NCBI GenBank assembly: GCA_002401565.1
Contig: NVTL01000004.1
Location: 30,118-36,949 of the forward strand
Direction: 5' to 3'
From: Rhodospirillaceae bacterium
GTDB lineage: Bacteria > Pseudomonadota > Alphaproteobacteria > Rhodospirillales > Magnetovibrionaceae
Length of the DNA: 6,832 bases
Shown here: piece after piece, positions 1 to 5,941 of the stretch
How positions within the stretch are numbered: position 1 is the first letter of the stretch
How the letters are laid out: the number at the start of each line of letters is the position of its first letter
Position numbers and translations under genes: made by a program
The notes under the pieces: model-generated
The model's input: the letters and a program-made list of their open reading frames with translations, nothing else
Told to the model about the DNA's origin: nothing
The model's database searches: none

Positions 1-54
1 GCGCGGGGCTAAAATCTATGTATTATTTTAACCGATTTAGCTTATAGTCCGCCC
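1..54 (+). other. Upstream leader of the operon, no gene visible
   Basis: Short AT-rich stretch before the first gene. TATTAT (21-26) and TATAGT (43-48) look like -10 boxes, but neither has a convincing -35 partner inside the window, and the second lies only six bases before the ATG. No purine-rich ribosome binding site precedes that ATG. The GC-rich first ten bases could be the end of an upstream gene or of a terminator stem; the window is cut too close to tell. Confidence 0.3.
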
Positions 55-687
55 ATGTTTAAAAGACGTCAAAAACTCACCCCCCTGAACCGTGTACGCC
101 AGTTTTTCTGGCCTTCATCGGGCTGGAACCGTTCGACCCGGTATGTTTTTCACCGGGTGGCGAGAATTCCGGGGTCGGCGTATTCTTTGGCGGCTGGATT
201 TGCCTGCGGGGCGGCGATTTCGTTTACCCCGTTTATTGGCCTGCATTTTGTGTTGTCCGCAATTTTGGCTTACATCATGCGCGCCAACATCATTGCCAGC
301 GCGATTGGTACGGTGGTCGGCAATCCTTGGACATTCCCGTTCATTTGGGTTGGTGTCTTTAAGGTTGGACGCTTTATTTTAGATGCGGATGACGAACATG
401 ATGTCGAAGCCCATGAAGTTGATTTTTTAAACGTCATGACCGAAAGCATGGAAGCCATGCACCGACTGGATTTTGAATTCCTGATGGAAACGGCGGCGCC
501 TGTGATGTGGCCGTTGTTGGTGGGCAGTGTTCCTGTATCGATCTTTGTCTGGATACTCTTTTTTACCCCACTAAAACCAATGATTGCAAAATATCAAGCC
601 GCACGGCACCATAGACGCACCAAAAAACAACGCAAACGCGATAAAAAATTGCATGACAAAGCTTTAAAAGAGGCGGCCTCAAAATGA
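55..687 (+). CDS. DUF2062 domain integral membrane protein
   Basis: A 210-residue protein of the DUF2062 family, whose biochemical role is not established. The hallmark segments are visible: SFTPFIGLHF at residues 56-65 and GNPWTFPFIW at 89-98, both in the hydrophobic core. Membrane segments are likely at about 45-75, 84-108 and 148-172, with an acidic stretch (D110-D123) between them. The termini are basic, and the last 30 residues are very rich in Lys and Arg, probably a cytoplasmic tail. ATG 55 is the first start and gives a normal family length, but it lacks a clear Shine-Dalgarno sequence. The stop overlaps the pdxJ start (ATGA), so it is coupled to the biosynthetic genes downstream. DUF2062 genes next to pdxJ recur in alphaproteobacteria, as far as I recall; a functional link is unproven. 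Confidence 0.88.
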   Translation: MFKRRQKLTPLNRVRQFFWPSSGWNRSTRYVFHRVARIPGSAYSLAAGFACGAAISFTPFIGLHFVLSAILAYIMRANIIASAIGTVVGNPWTFPFIWVGVFKVGRFILDADDEHDVEAHEVDFLNVMTESMEAMHRLDFEFLMETAAPVMWPLLVGSVPVSIFVWILFFTPLKPMIAKYQAARHHRRTKKQRKRDKKLHDKALKEAASK

Positions 688-1424
688 CGGATAAAAAATT
701 ACGCCTTGGTGTAAACATCGATCACGTGGCGACCATTCGCAATGCACGGGGGTGCGGTTATCCCGATCCCGTGCGTGCGGCAAAAATGGCTGCACTTGCC
801 GGGGCTGATGGTATCACGGCCCACCTGCGCGAAGATCGCCGCCATATTACGGATACGGACATCTTGCGTTTGTGCGACGAAATTGATTTGCCGCTGAACT
901 TTGAAATGGCGGCGACCGATGAAATGCTCGCCATTGCGCTTCATCACAACCCCCACGCGGCGTGCTTGGTTCCTGAAAAACGCGAAGAACGCACCACCGA
1001 AGGCGGGTTGGATGTTGTTCGCGGTTTCGATGCCTTAAAACCTTATGTGACTAAGCTTTCCGATGCGGGCATTCGCGTGTCGCTGTTTATTGAACCCAGC
1101 ATCGAAGCCTTGGACGCGTCAAAGGCCTTGGGCGCGCCCGTGGTTGAATTGCATACGGGGGCGTATTGTGATGCACCAGAGGGCCCAGAACGCGCGGCTA
1201 TTTTTGAAAACATCAAAACCGCCGCCGCTTATGCTGAAAAACTGGGTTTGGAATGCCACGCCGGGCATGGTTTGACCTTTGATACGGTGGCGCCGATTGC
1301 CGCCATTGAAACCATTAAAGAATTAAACATTGGCCATTTTTTGATTGGCGAAGCGATTTTTGTGGGGCTGGAAAGCTCGATTACCCAAATGCGCCGTTTG
1401 ATGGATAAGGCGCGGTCTTTATGA
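684..1424 (+). CDS. pdxJ: Pyridoxine 5'-phosphate synthase PdxJ
   Basis: PdxJ condenses 1-deoxy-D-xylulose 5-phosphate with 3-amino-2-oxopropyl phosphate (the PdxA product) to make pyridoxine 5'-phosphate, the ring-closing step of the DXP-dependent vitamin B6 pathway in the cytosol. The 246 residues form a TIM barrel of normal length. Family signatures are LGVNIDHVATIRNARG at 8-23, TAHLREDRRHI at 45-55, NFEMA at 72-76 and AGHGL at 193-197. By alignment from memory with E. coli PdxJ (His45, Glu72, His193), the catalytic residues are His47, Glu74 and His195. Phosphate-binding glycines near the C-terminus (IGEAIFVGL, 221-229) are present. The start overlaps the upstream stop by four bases, with AAAAGAGG at 665-672 as a possible ribosome binding site. 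The stop overlaps acpS in the same ATGA way, pairing cofactor and lipid-cofactor enzymes. Confidence 0.98.
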   Translation: MTDKKLRLGVNIDHVATIRNARGCGYPDPVRAAKMAALAGADGITAHLREDRRHITDTDILRLCDEIDLPLNFEMAATDEMLAIALHHNPHAACLVPEKREERTTEGGLDVVRGFDALKPYVTKLSDAGIRVSLFIEPSIEALDASKALGAPVVELHTGAYCDAPEGPERAAIFENIKTAAAYAEKLGLECHAGHGLTFDTVAPIAAIETIKELNIGHFLIGEAIFVGLESSITQMRRLMDKARSL

Positions 1425-1834
1425 TTTTGGGCATCGGCACAGATCTTTGCGATATTCGCCGCATTGAAAAGACCTTATCGCGTTTTGAAAAGCGATTTAC
1501 GGCGCGCATATACACCGATAAAGAATGTGCAAAAGCTGAAAAACGCGGGGCTGCTCGGGCCAATCGTTATGCCATGTTTTATGCGGCAAAAGAAGCCTGT
1601 GCCAAGGCTTTGGGCACCGGATTTCGCGAAAATGTATACTGGCGAGACTTGTCCGTGGACAATCTGCCCAGCGGCCAGCCCATCATGACCCTTTCCAATG
1701 GGGCCTTAGACAGGCTACAAAGCCTTACGCCCGAGGGCTATGCCCCGAAAATTGATGTTTCCTTGACCGACGAATACCCCATGGCCCACGCCATGGTGGT
1801 GATTTCGGCAGAACCAGATACGGACCAAAAATGA
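1421..1834 (+). CDS. acpS: Holo-[acyl-carrier-protein] synthase AcpS
   Basis: AcpS moves the 4'-phosphopantetheine arm from coenzyme A onto the conserved serine of apo-acyl carrier protein, switching on fatty acid synthesis. At 137 residues it has the usual length for the small trimeric type. The two Mg-binding signatures are clear: GIGTDLCDIRRIE at 4-16, with Asp8, and FYAAKEACAKALG at 53-65, with Glu58 and the CoA-contacting Lys57 and Lys62. FRENVYWRDLSV (68-79) and KIDVSLTDE (110-118) match the rest of the fold. The last ten or so residues (AEPDTDQK) are a non-conserved tail. The start overlaps the pdxJ stop and the stop overlaps the lepB start, both as ATGA, so translation is probably coupled on both sides. 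AAGG at 1407-1410 is a weak ribosome binding site. Confidence 0.97.
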   Translation: MILGIGTDLCDIRRIEKTLSRFEKRFTARIYTDKECAKAEKRGAARANRYAMFYAAKEACAKALGTGFRENVYWRDLSVDNLPSGQPIMTLSNGALDRLQSLTPEGYAPKIDVSLTDEYPMAHAMVVISAEPDTDQK

Positions 1835-2595
1835 ACGAAGACTTTGAATTAGAAGGCCTTACCCCCACGACTGAAGGGGATAGCTTGTGGGATACGGCAA
1901 AAACCGTCATTTTTGCCGTGTTGATTGCCTTGGGTGTGCGCACCTTTGCTTACGAGCCTTTTAACATTCCTTCCGGATCGATGATCCCAACGCTTTTGGT
2001 TGGCGATTATCTGTTTGTCTCAAAATCTTCCTATGGATACAGCCGCCATTCGCTGCCGTTCAGCTTGCCGTTGTTGCCTGATCGGGTGCTGTATACCGAA
2101 GTCACCCGTGGCGATGTTGTGGTGTTTAAAAAACCCACCGACAACCGCACCGATTACATTAAACGCATCATTGGGCTGCCCGGCGACTTCATTCAGGTTA
2201 AGGGTGGCGTTCTTCACATCAATGGCAAAGCCGTGATCCGTGAAAGCCTTGGTGAATTTGTCTATCAAGACACCTATGGCATTTACCGCACGGCAACGCG
2301 TTACAAAGAAACGCTGCCCGGCGGCAGAACCCATATGATCATCGAAATGTCCGATACGGGCCGCGCCGACAATACGCAGGTTTATAAAGTCCCCGCAGAC
2401 CATTATTTCGGCATGGGCGATAACCGTGACAATTCCAGAGATTCCCGCTTTTTGATGGACGTTGGCTATATCCCCAAAGAAAATCTGGTCGGTCGCGCTG
2501 AATTTTTGTTCTTTTCCAATGATGGCTCGTTTTGGACGTTTTGGAACTGGCCAAAGTCGCTTCGTTTCGAACGCTTTTTTGCTGGAATCAATTGA
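1831..2595 (+). CDS. lepB: Signal peptidase I LepB
   Basis: LepB is the membrane-bound serine/lysine protease that removes signal peptides from exported proteins on the outer face of the cytoplasmic membrane. The 254-residue protein starts with an acidic cytoplasmic N-terminus and one membrane anchor (about 22-40), giving the short single-anchor type rather than the two-anchor E. coli type. Box B (YEPFNIPSGSMIPTL, 41-55) holds the nucleophile Ser50; box D (DYIKRIIGLPGD, 108-119) holds the general base Lys111; box E is GDNRDNSRDSR at 196-206. All catalytic elements are intact. The start overlaps the acpS stop (ATGA) and the stop overlaps the rnc start (TGATG), placing lepB mid-operon. The lepB-rnc-era order is widely conserved in proteobacteria. 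Confidence 0.98.
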   Translation: MNEDFELEGLTPTTEGDSLWDTAKTVIFAVLIALGVRTFAYEPFNIPSGSMIPTLLVGDYLFVSKSSYGYSRHSLPFSLPLLPDRVLYTEVTRGDVVVFKKPTDNRTDYIKRIIGLPGDFIQVKGGVLHINGKAVIRESLGEFVYQDTYGIYRTATRYKETLPGGRTHMIIEMSDTGRADNTQVYKVPADHYFGMGDNRDNSRDSRFLMDVGYIPKENLVGRAEFLFFSNDGSFWTFWNWPKSLRFERFFAGIN

Positions 2596-3272
2596 TGAAT
2601 TCTGACAGCACACAGCTTCATGAAATTTTGGGCTATGTGTTCAAAGACGCCAATCTTTTGTCAACGGCGTTGCGGCATTCTTCGACCACCACCAATCGCA
2701 CGCAATCAAATGAACGGCTTGAATTTTTGGGCGACCGGGTGTTGGGCCTGACCATGGCCGAAACCCTTTATTTACGTTTTGACGACGAAGACGAAGGCCA
2801 TTTAGCGCGCCGTTATGCAGGCTTAACGTCCCGTGTGGCTTTGGCGCGGGTTGCGGACCTGATTGATCTTCGCCAATTCATTCACATTCAAACGGTGGAT
2901 TTGGAAACGGAAAAACGATCCTATTCCTCGATCACCGCCGATACTTTAGAAGCCATTTTTGGCGCCATGTATTTAGATGGCGGACTAGAACCGGCTCAGG
3001 CGTTTATTGCCAAACATTGGGAAAACCTGATATCCCAAGATTTAAGCGCTCCCAAAGACGCCAAAACCGCCTTACAAGAATGGGCTCAGGCGCGAAGCCT
3101 AGGCCTGCCCATATACTCAATTGCGTCCAGAGACGGCCCCGACCATGCCCCGACCTTTACTATGGAAGTCACGGTCCAAGACCAAGCCCCTCAGTCGGCG
3201 TCCGGAACGTCTAGACGCAGCGCAGAACAATCCGCAGCACAAAAGTTGCTGACAACATTGGAGAATACCTAA
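2595..3272 (+). CDS. rnc: Ribonuclease III
   Basis: RNase III cuts double-stranded RNA and processes rRNA precursors and some mRNAs as a Mg-dependent homodimer. From ATG 2595 the protein is 225 residues, the family length. The signature NERLEFLGD is at 39-47; acidic catalytic residues read as Glu40, Glu43, Asp47, Asp116 and Glu119 (the last two in ITADTLEA, 113-120). The double-stranded RNA-binding domain covers about 155-224, starting DAKTALQEW and ending in the basic Ser/Ala-rich helix RRSAEQSAAQKLL. A longer frame from ATG 2532 adds 21 residues that lie wholly inside lepB and do not resemble the family, so I chose 2595, which shares one base with the lepB stop (TGATG) and so allows reinitiation. 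RNase III often cleaves its own operon leader; no such hairpin was identified here. Confidence 0.97.
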   Translation: MNSDSTQLHEILGYVFKDANLLSTALRHSSTTTNRTQSNERLEFLGDRVLGLTMAETLYLRFDDEDEGHLARRYAGLTSRVALARVADLIDLRQFIHIQTVDLETEKRSYSSITADTLEAIFGAMYLDGGLEPAQAFIAKHWENLISQDLSAPKDAKTALQEWAQARSLGLPIYSIASRDGPDHAPTFTMEVTVQDQAPQSASGTSRRSAEQSAAQKLLTTLENT

Positions 3273-3273
3273 A

Positions 3274-4179
3274 ATGTCCCCACAAAACCCCAAATGTGGA
3301 TTTATCGCCGTCCTTGGCGCGCCAAATGCCGGAAAATCAACACTGGTTAACCGCATGGTTGGCACCAAAGTTTCCATCGTTTCGCCAAAGGTGCAAACCA
3401 CCCGTTCGCGCATCATGGGCATCGCTGTTATGGACGATGTGCAGTTGGTGTTCATCGATACACCGGGTATCTTTGAGCCCCGTCGTCGTTTGGACCGCGC
3501 CATGGTTTCGGCCGCTTGGTCTGGGGCTTCGGATGCGGACTTTACCTTGTTGTTGGTGGACGTCGAAGCCGGCATTCGCCGCGATACCAAGGCAATCATC
3601 GAACGCATGAAAAAAGAACACAAACGCGCTCACCTGATCTTAAATAAAATAGACAAGGTGCCCAAAGAAAAGCTCTTGGAATTTGCCAAAGAACTGTCCG
3701 AAGAAGGCATTTTTGATGAAGTCTTTATGATTTCGGCGCTCAAAGGCAAGGGCGTGAAAGACTTGTTGGCACATCTGGCTTCGACCATGCCCGAAGGCCC
3801 CTGGCATTTCCCCGAAGACCAAGTGTCCGACATGACCGAACGTTTGTTGTCAGCGGAAATCACACGCGAAAAGCTGTATTTGCAGCTGCGTCAAGAATTG
3901 CCCTATGCCACCACGGTGGAAACCGAAACATGGGAAGACCGGGACGACGGCAGCGTTAAAATCGAACAAGTGATCTTTGTCGAACGCGACAGCCAAAAAT
4001 CCATCATTTTGGGCAAGGGCGGCCAGCAAATCAAAAAGCTCGGCAGTCAGTCTCGCCTTGAATTAGAAGAAATATTGGATCGCCGTGTGCACCTGTTCCT
4101 GTTCGTCAAAGTCCGCGAAAATTGGGGCGACGACCCCGAACGCTATCGCGACCTTGGATTGGATTTCAACGCAAAGTAA
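3274..4179 (+). CDS. era: GTPase Era
   Basis: Era is an essential Ras-like GTPase that binds the 3' end of 16S rRNA and helps 30S subunit maturation, linking ribosome assembly to the cell cycle. The 301 residues have the standard two-domain layout. GTPase motifs: G1 GAPNAGKST at 15-23, G2 QTTR at 41-44, G3 DTPG at 62-65, G4 NKID at 124-127 and G5 SALKG at 154-158. A C-terminal KH RNA-binding domain follows, with IFVERDSQKSIILGKGG at 234-250 and the loop GKGGQQIKKLG at 247-257. The start is one base after the rnc stop, with GGAG at 3260-3263 as ribosome binding site. No hairpin-plus-T-run terminator follows, which agrees with the operon having once continued into recO. The protein is complete and undisturbed by the insertions downstream. 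Confidence 0.98.
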   Translation: MSPQNPKCGFIAVLGAPNAGKSTLVNRMVGTKVSIVSPKVQTTRSRIMGIAVMDDVQLVFIDTPGIFEPRRRLDRAMVSAAWSGASDADFTLLLVDVEAGIRRDTKAIIERMKKEHKRAHLILNKIDKVPKEKLLEFAKELSEEGIFDEVFMISALKGKGVKDLLAHLASTMPEGPWHFPEDQVSDMTERLLSAEITREKLYLQLRQELPYATTVETETWEDRDDGSVKIEQVIFVERDSQKSIILGKGGQQIKKLGSQSRLELEEILDRRVHLFLFVKVRENWGDDPERYRDLGLDFNAK

Positions 4180-4198
4180 AAGGTCCTGAAACACGCCC

Positions 4199-4225
4199 AT
4201 GAACTGGCATGATTTGAACACTTAA
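4199..4225 (+). pseudogene. recO: Possible 5' remnant of recO
   Basis: Twenty bases after the era stop, an ATG opens MNWHDLNT and then a stop. RecO proteins commonly start with M-x-W-x-D followed by a GIVL-like strand, so MNWHD fits the first five residues and the match ends at codon 6. In proteobacteria recO usually follows era, and the era-rnc-lepB and pdxJ-acpS partners are all here. My inference is that recO was broken about base 4214 and that the following AT-rich sequence is foreign or rearranged. Five residues are weak evidence, so chance similarity is a real alternative. Confidence 0.35.
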
Positions 4226-4242
4226 GTTTATATTGAGCTAAG

Positions 4243-4371
4243 GTTACTGACGAAAATGCTACTTATTTTTTGATCTATTAAAATTGGTTTTCCACGAAGG
4301 GCAATAGGCTTTCGATTGTGCAAAGCTAAGGTATATTCATTGTTGGGACTTGAAAGACTTGGGTCAGTAAC
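4243..4371. repeat. Short segment bounded by a 9-bp inverted repeat
   Basis: GTTACTGAC at 4243-4251 is the exact reverse complement of GTCAGTAAC at 4363-4371, which abuts the left end of the IS3 element. The 129-bp span could be a small non-autonomous element or the stump of an older one. There is no coding capacity and no flanking duplication can be recognised. A chance repeat of this size in about 200 bp is possible. Confidence 0.25.
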
Positions 4372-4372
4372 T
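4369..4372. repeat. Possible IS3 target duplication AACT, left copy
   Basis: AACT at 4369-4372 recurs at 6829-6832. The match requires the outermost T of the left repeat and A of the right repeat to be counted as target DNA. With the TG...CA ends kept, the flanks (AAC on the left, ACT on the right) do not match. The window stops at the second copy, so a longer duplication cannot be tested. Confidence 0.35.
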
Positions 4373-4400
4373 GAATAGCCCCTAGATTTCTAGACACCTT
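4372..4400 (+). repeat. Left inverted repeat of the IS3 element
   Basis: Starts TGAATAGCCCCTAG and ends CTAGACACCTT. It matches the reverse complement of 6801-6829 at 27 of 29 positions, differing at positions 15 and 18. The inner part is itself a small palindrome (CTAGA-TT-TCTAG). Confidence 0.95.
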
Positions 4401-4671
4401 GTAGTTTAAAAATGAAGCAAGGAGTTTTGATTATGTCAGGCATTCGTTACACAGAAGAATTTAAGCGCGATGCGGTCGCTCAGGTCACAGATCGTGGCTA
4501 TTCCGTCAAGGATGTTGCCACTAGGTTGGGCATCAGCACCAAGTCCCTATATGACTGGAAGGCAATCTTCCATAAACCGGATAAAGAACGTCAGCAGGAT
4601 ATCTTGCAAGCGCAGGAGATCCGTCGCCTCAAAACAGAACTTGCGCGCGTCACAGAGGAACGCGATATCCT

Positions 4672-4679
4672 AAAAAAAG
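4672..4679 (+). promoter_or_regulatory. Slippery A7G run for -1 frameshifting
   Basis: Seven A's then G, read CTA AAA AAA GCC in the OrfA frame. A slip back by one base leads, in the uninterrupted element, straight into the orfB frame through AGC CAC GGC GTA. IS3 elements make the OrfAB transposase this way, commonly at A6G. The IS30 insertion starts about five bases downstream, so the signal now leads into foreign sequence. Confidence 0.7.
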
Positions 4680-4680
4680 C

Positions 4681-4684
4681 CACG
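4681..4684. repeat. Target duplication CACG around the IS30, left copy
   Basis: CACG at 4681-4684 recurs at 5911-5914. The outer C/G overlap with the inverted repeat makes the true size ambiguous (2 to 4 bp). Collapsing one copy yields GCC ACG GCG TAT, an uninterrupted OrfA reading frame. Confidence 0.8.
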
Positions 4685-4712
4685 GTGCATTCAATCGATC
4701 ACCGCAACATCT
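4684..4712 (+). repeat. Left inverted repeat of the IS30 element
   Basis: Pairs with 5883-5911 at 27 of 29 positions; the mismatches are at positions 15 and 19. The last codons of the transposase gene (stop at 4699-4701) lie inside this repeat. Confidence 0.93.
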
Positions 4713-5850
4713 TCTCCAGAATAAACGCTGGCGTCTTAAAACCAAGTGTTTTTCTTGGCCTTGCATTCATCTTTTCTGCAATCTTATTTAGATGATTTTG
4801 ACTATGCACAGAAAGGTCCGTTTTTTTCGGAAAATACTGACGTAGAAGCCTATTTGTATTTTCATTGGTTCCACGCTGCCAAGGGCTCTGCGGGTCACAA
4901 AAGTACATATCGACTTTTGTCGCCATCGTCAGTTTCTTATGATGAGCCATTTCCGTGCCTCTATCCCAAGTGAGTGTTTTCATCAGCCCTGCTGGTAAGG
5001 ACTGAATGTGCTTTGTTAGCGCACCAACAACACTTTTCGTATCCTTACCTTTCAGTTTGACCAACATGACATAGCGTGATGTGCGTTCAACAAGGGTTGC
5101 CATGTGCGTATTATTTGAGCCTGAGATCAAGTCACCTTCCCAGTGGCCTGGGATGGCGCGATCTTCAATTTCTGCAGGTCGTTCAGAGATGGATACAGCG
5201 CCAATTATTTGTCCACGAGGTTGGCCTGCCGTGGTCCAAGTCTTTCCTCTTCTCATAGTTCGATTGCTACGTAGGTGAGATATAAGCTCTTTCTTTAAAA
5301 CGCCCCGTGCTTGGATAAACAGGCTTTTGTAAATGGTTTCATGGGATATTTGCATGGAGGCATCATAACCATATTCCACACGCAACCATCCAGATATTTG
5401 CACTGGGGACCACTCAAGGGATAACTTTTGTGCCACTAAATGCCGTAAAGTTTTATGGCCTGCCAACAGGCAAGGTTTTGGCCGAAGGCTATTATTGAGA
5501 GAATTTACATCCGCTTGAACGGCACGATATGCACGGCGCCCACCATTCCGATCAACTTCTCGGGAAATGGTGGATGCAGATCGGCACAAGTATCTCGCAA
5601 TATGACGCAAGCTAAAACCTTGTCCAAGTCCACGTGATATTTCTTCCCGTTCGCTTATTTGCAAAGCCCGTGAAGATCTAACCCTTGGTCGTGGTTGAAT
5701 CCCTCCCGTTGCGGAAAGCACACCGTGAACGGACCCTGCATGCGTATTTAAGGCACGACCAATATCACTGAGAGATTGACCTGACTTCCATCGGTTCCAG
5801 AGTTCGCTTTTTTGCTGTTTTGTTAATCCGCGACGACCTGTTCTTGGCAT
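4699..5850 (-). CDS. IS30-family transposase
   Basis: The 383-residue transposase cuts and joins the element's ends. Two N-terminal helix-turn-helix regions are visible: about 9-45 (LTKQQKSELW ... SLSDIGRAL) and about 65-100 (ISEREEISRGL ... SASTISREV), the second being the typical IS30 HTH_38. The catalytic core is of the RNase H-like rve type: Asp240 in GHWEGDLI, Asp296 in TWDRGTEM and Glu330 in QRGTNENTN, with 33 residues between the last two, which is the DD(33)E spacing of the family. The end TLGFKTPAFIL (368-378) is also characteristic. ATG 5850 is preceded by GGAGGA (5857-5862, minus strand) six bases away, a strong ribosome binding site that fixes the start. No frameshift or stop is seen, so the gene is probably functional. 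Confidence 0.97.
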   Translation of the reverse strand: MPRTGRRGLTKQQKSELWNRWKSGQSLSDIGRALNTHAGSVHGVLSATGGIQPRPRVRSSRALQISEREEISRGLGQGFSLRHIARYLCRSASTISREVDRNGGRRAYRAVQADVNSLNNSLRPKPCLLAGHKTLRHLVAQKLSLEWSPVQISGWLRVEYGYDASMQISHETIYKSLFIQARGVLKKELISHLRSNRTMRRGKTWTTAGQPRGQIIGAVSISERPAEIEDRAIPGHWEGDLISGSNNTHMATLVERTSRYVMLVKLKGKDTKSVVGALTKHIQSLPAGLMKTLTWDRGTEMAHHKKLTMATKVDMYFCDPQSPWQRGTNENTNRLLRQYFPKKTDLSVHSQNHLNKIAEKMNARPRKTLGFKTPAFILEKMLR

Positions 5851-5871
5851 TTCATATCCTCCATTGCAAAC

Positions 5872-5899
5872 ATCATAAACTTAGATGTTGCGATGACCG
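5872..5899 (-). promoter_or_regulatory. Candidate promoter of the IS30 transposase
   Basis: On the minus strand TATGAT (5872-5877) is one base from TATAAT and lies just upstream of the ribosome binding site. Sixteen bases further up, CGGTCA (5894-5899) matches TTGACA at only three positions and lies inside the inverted repeat. IS promoters often overlap an end in this way; the weak -35 keeps this tentative. Confidence 0.35.
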
Positions 5900-5911
5900 A
5901 TTGAATGCACC
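5883..5911 (-). repeat. Right inverted repeat of the IS30 element
   Basis: Reverse complement of the left repeat with two mismatches, on the side where transposase transcription starts. Beyond it the two ends diverge at once. Confidence 0.93.
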
Positions 5912-5914
5912 ACG
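5911..5914. repeat. Target duplication CACG around the IS30, right copy
   Basis: Second copy of the sequence at 4681-4684, directly followed by GCGTATTTCGC, the rest of orfA. Confidence 0.8.
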
Positions 5915-5941
5915 GCGTATTTCGCAAGGGATGCCAAGTGA
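5915..5941 (+). pseudogene. 3' fragment of IS3 orfA
   Basis: The last eight codons and stop of orfA (AYFARDAK, TGA at 5939-5941), separated from the rest by the IS30. The ending resembles the conserved AYFA tail of IS3-family OrfA proteins. The stop overlaps the GTG start of orfB. Confidence 0.8.

Larger units (their letters stand above)
4180..4371. other. AT-rich stretch between era and the IS3 element
   Basis: These 192 bases hold no gene apart from the short recO-like start. The sequence from about 4215 is clearly richer in A and T than the operon. It contains a 9-bp inverted repeat (GTTACTGAC at 4243-4251, GTCAGTAAC at 4363-4371) and a 9-bp direct repeat AGCTAAGGT at 4236-4244 and 4324-4332. 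A weak interrupted stem (CGAAG with CTTTCG, near 4294-4315) is not followed by a T-run, so I see no Rho-independent terminator. Confidence 0.5.
4433..4795 (+). pseudogene. IS3-family OrfA, 3' end replaced by IS30 sequence
   Basis: OrfA is the DNA-binding half of the IS3 transposase. I start it at ATG 4433, eight bases after AAGGAG (4419-4424); the in-frame ATG 4412 lies before that ribosome binding site. Residues 5-43 (RYTEEFKRDAVAQV... to SLYDWK) are the HTH_Tnp_1 helix-turn-helix, and about 61-82 form a leucine-zipper-like coiled coil (EIRRLKTELARVTEERDIL). True orfA sequence ends at Thr84 (base 4684). From there the frame runs into the IS30 left end and adds 37 foreign residues before a stop at 4793-4795. 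Joining 4684 to 5915 restores a 92-residue OrfA ending AYFARDAK. The truncated protein may still fold and bind the IS ends, but it can no longer be fused to OrfB. Confidence 0.88.
4684..5911 (-). mobile_element. IS30-family insertion sequence, apparently intact
   Basis: A 1228-bp element (1226 if the ambiguous terminal base is left out at each side) with one transposase gene filling it on the minus strand. The ends begin GGTGCATTCAATCG and form 29-bp inverted repeats with two mismatches. The flanks allow a target duplication of AC with these ends, or CACG if the elements are taken as starting GTGCATTC; both restore the host orfA exactly. IS30-family duplications are usually 2-3 bp, which favours AC. 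The transposase has no visible lesion, so this is probably a recent, potentially active copy. It is transcribed against the operon and the IS3 genes. Confidence 0.95.

Noticed and set aside
2532..2594. Longer rnc start giving 21 extra N-terminal residues
   Set aside because: The extension lies entirely within lepB, does not resemble RNase III, and ATG 2595 gives a normal 225-residue protein with a TGATG overlap.
2020..2613. 197-codon minus-strand open frame
   Set aside because: It mirrors lepB and the rnc start, has no recognisable domain, and lepB is unmistakable on the other strand.
3117..3623. 168-codon minus-strand open frame across rnc and era
   Set aside because: It is a low-complexity shadow overlapping two well-supported genes.
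4260..4320. Terminator or riboswitch after era
   Set aside because: The T-run at 4265-4270 has no stem before it, and the weak stem at 4294-4315 has no T-run after it.
5905..5937. ATG 5905 as the start of IS3 orfB
   Set aside because: This ATG lies in the IS30 inverted repeat and has no ribosome binding site; the native start is GTG 5938 with AAGGGA upstream.
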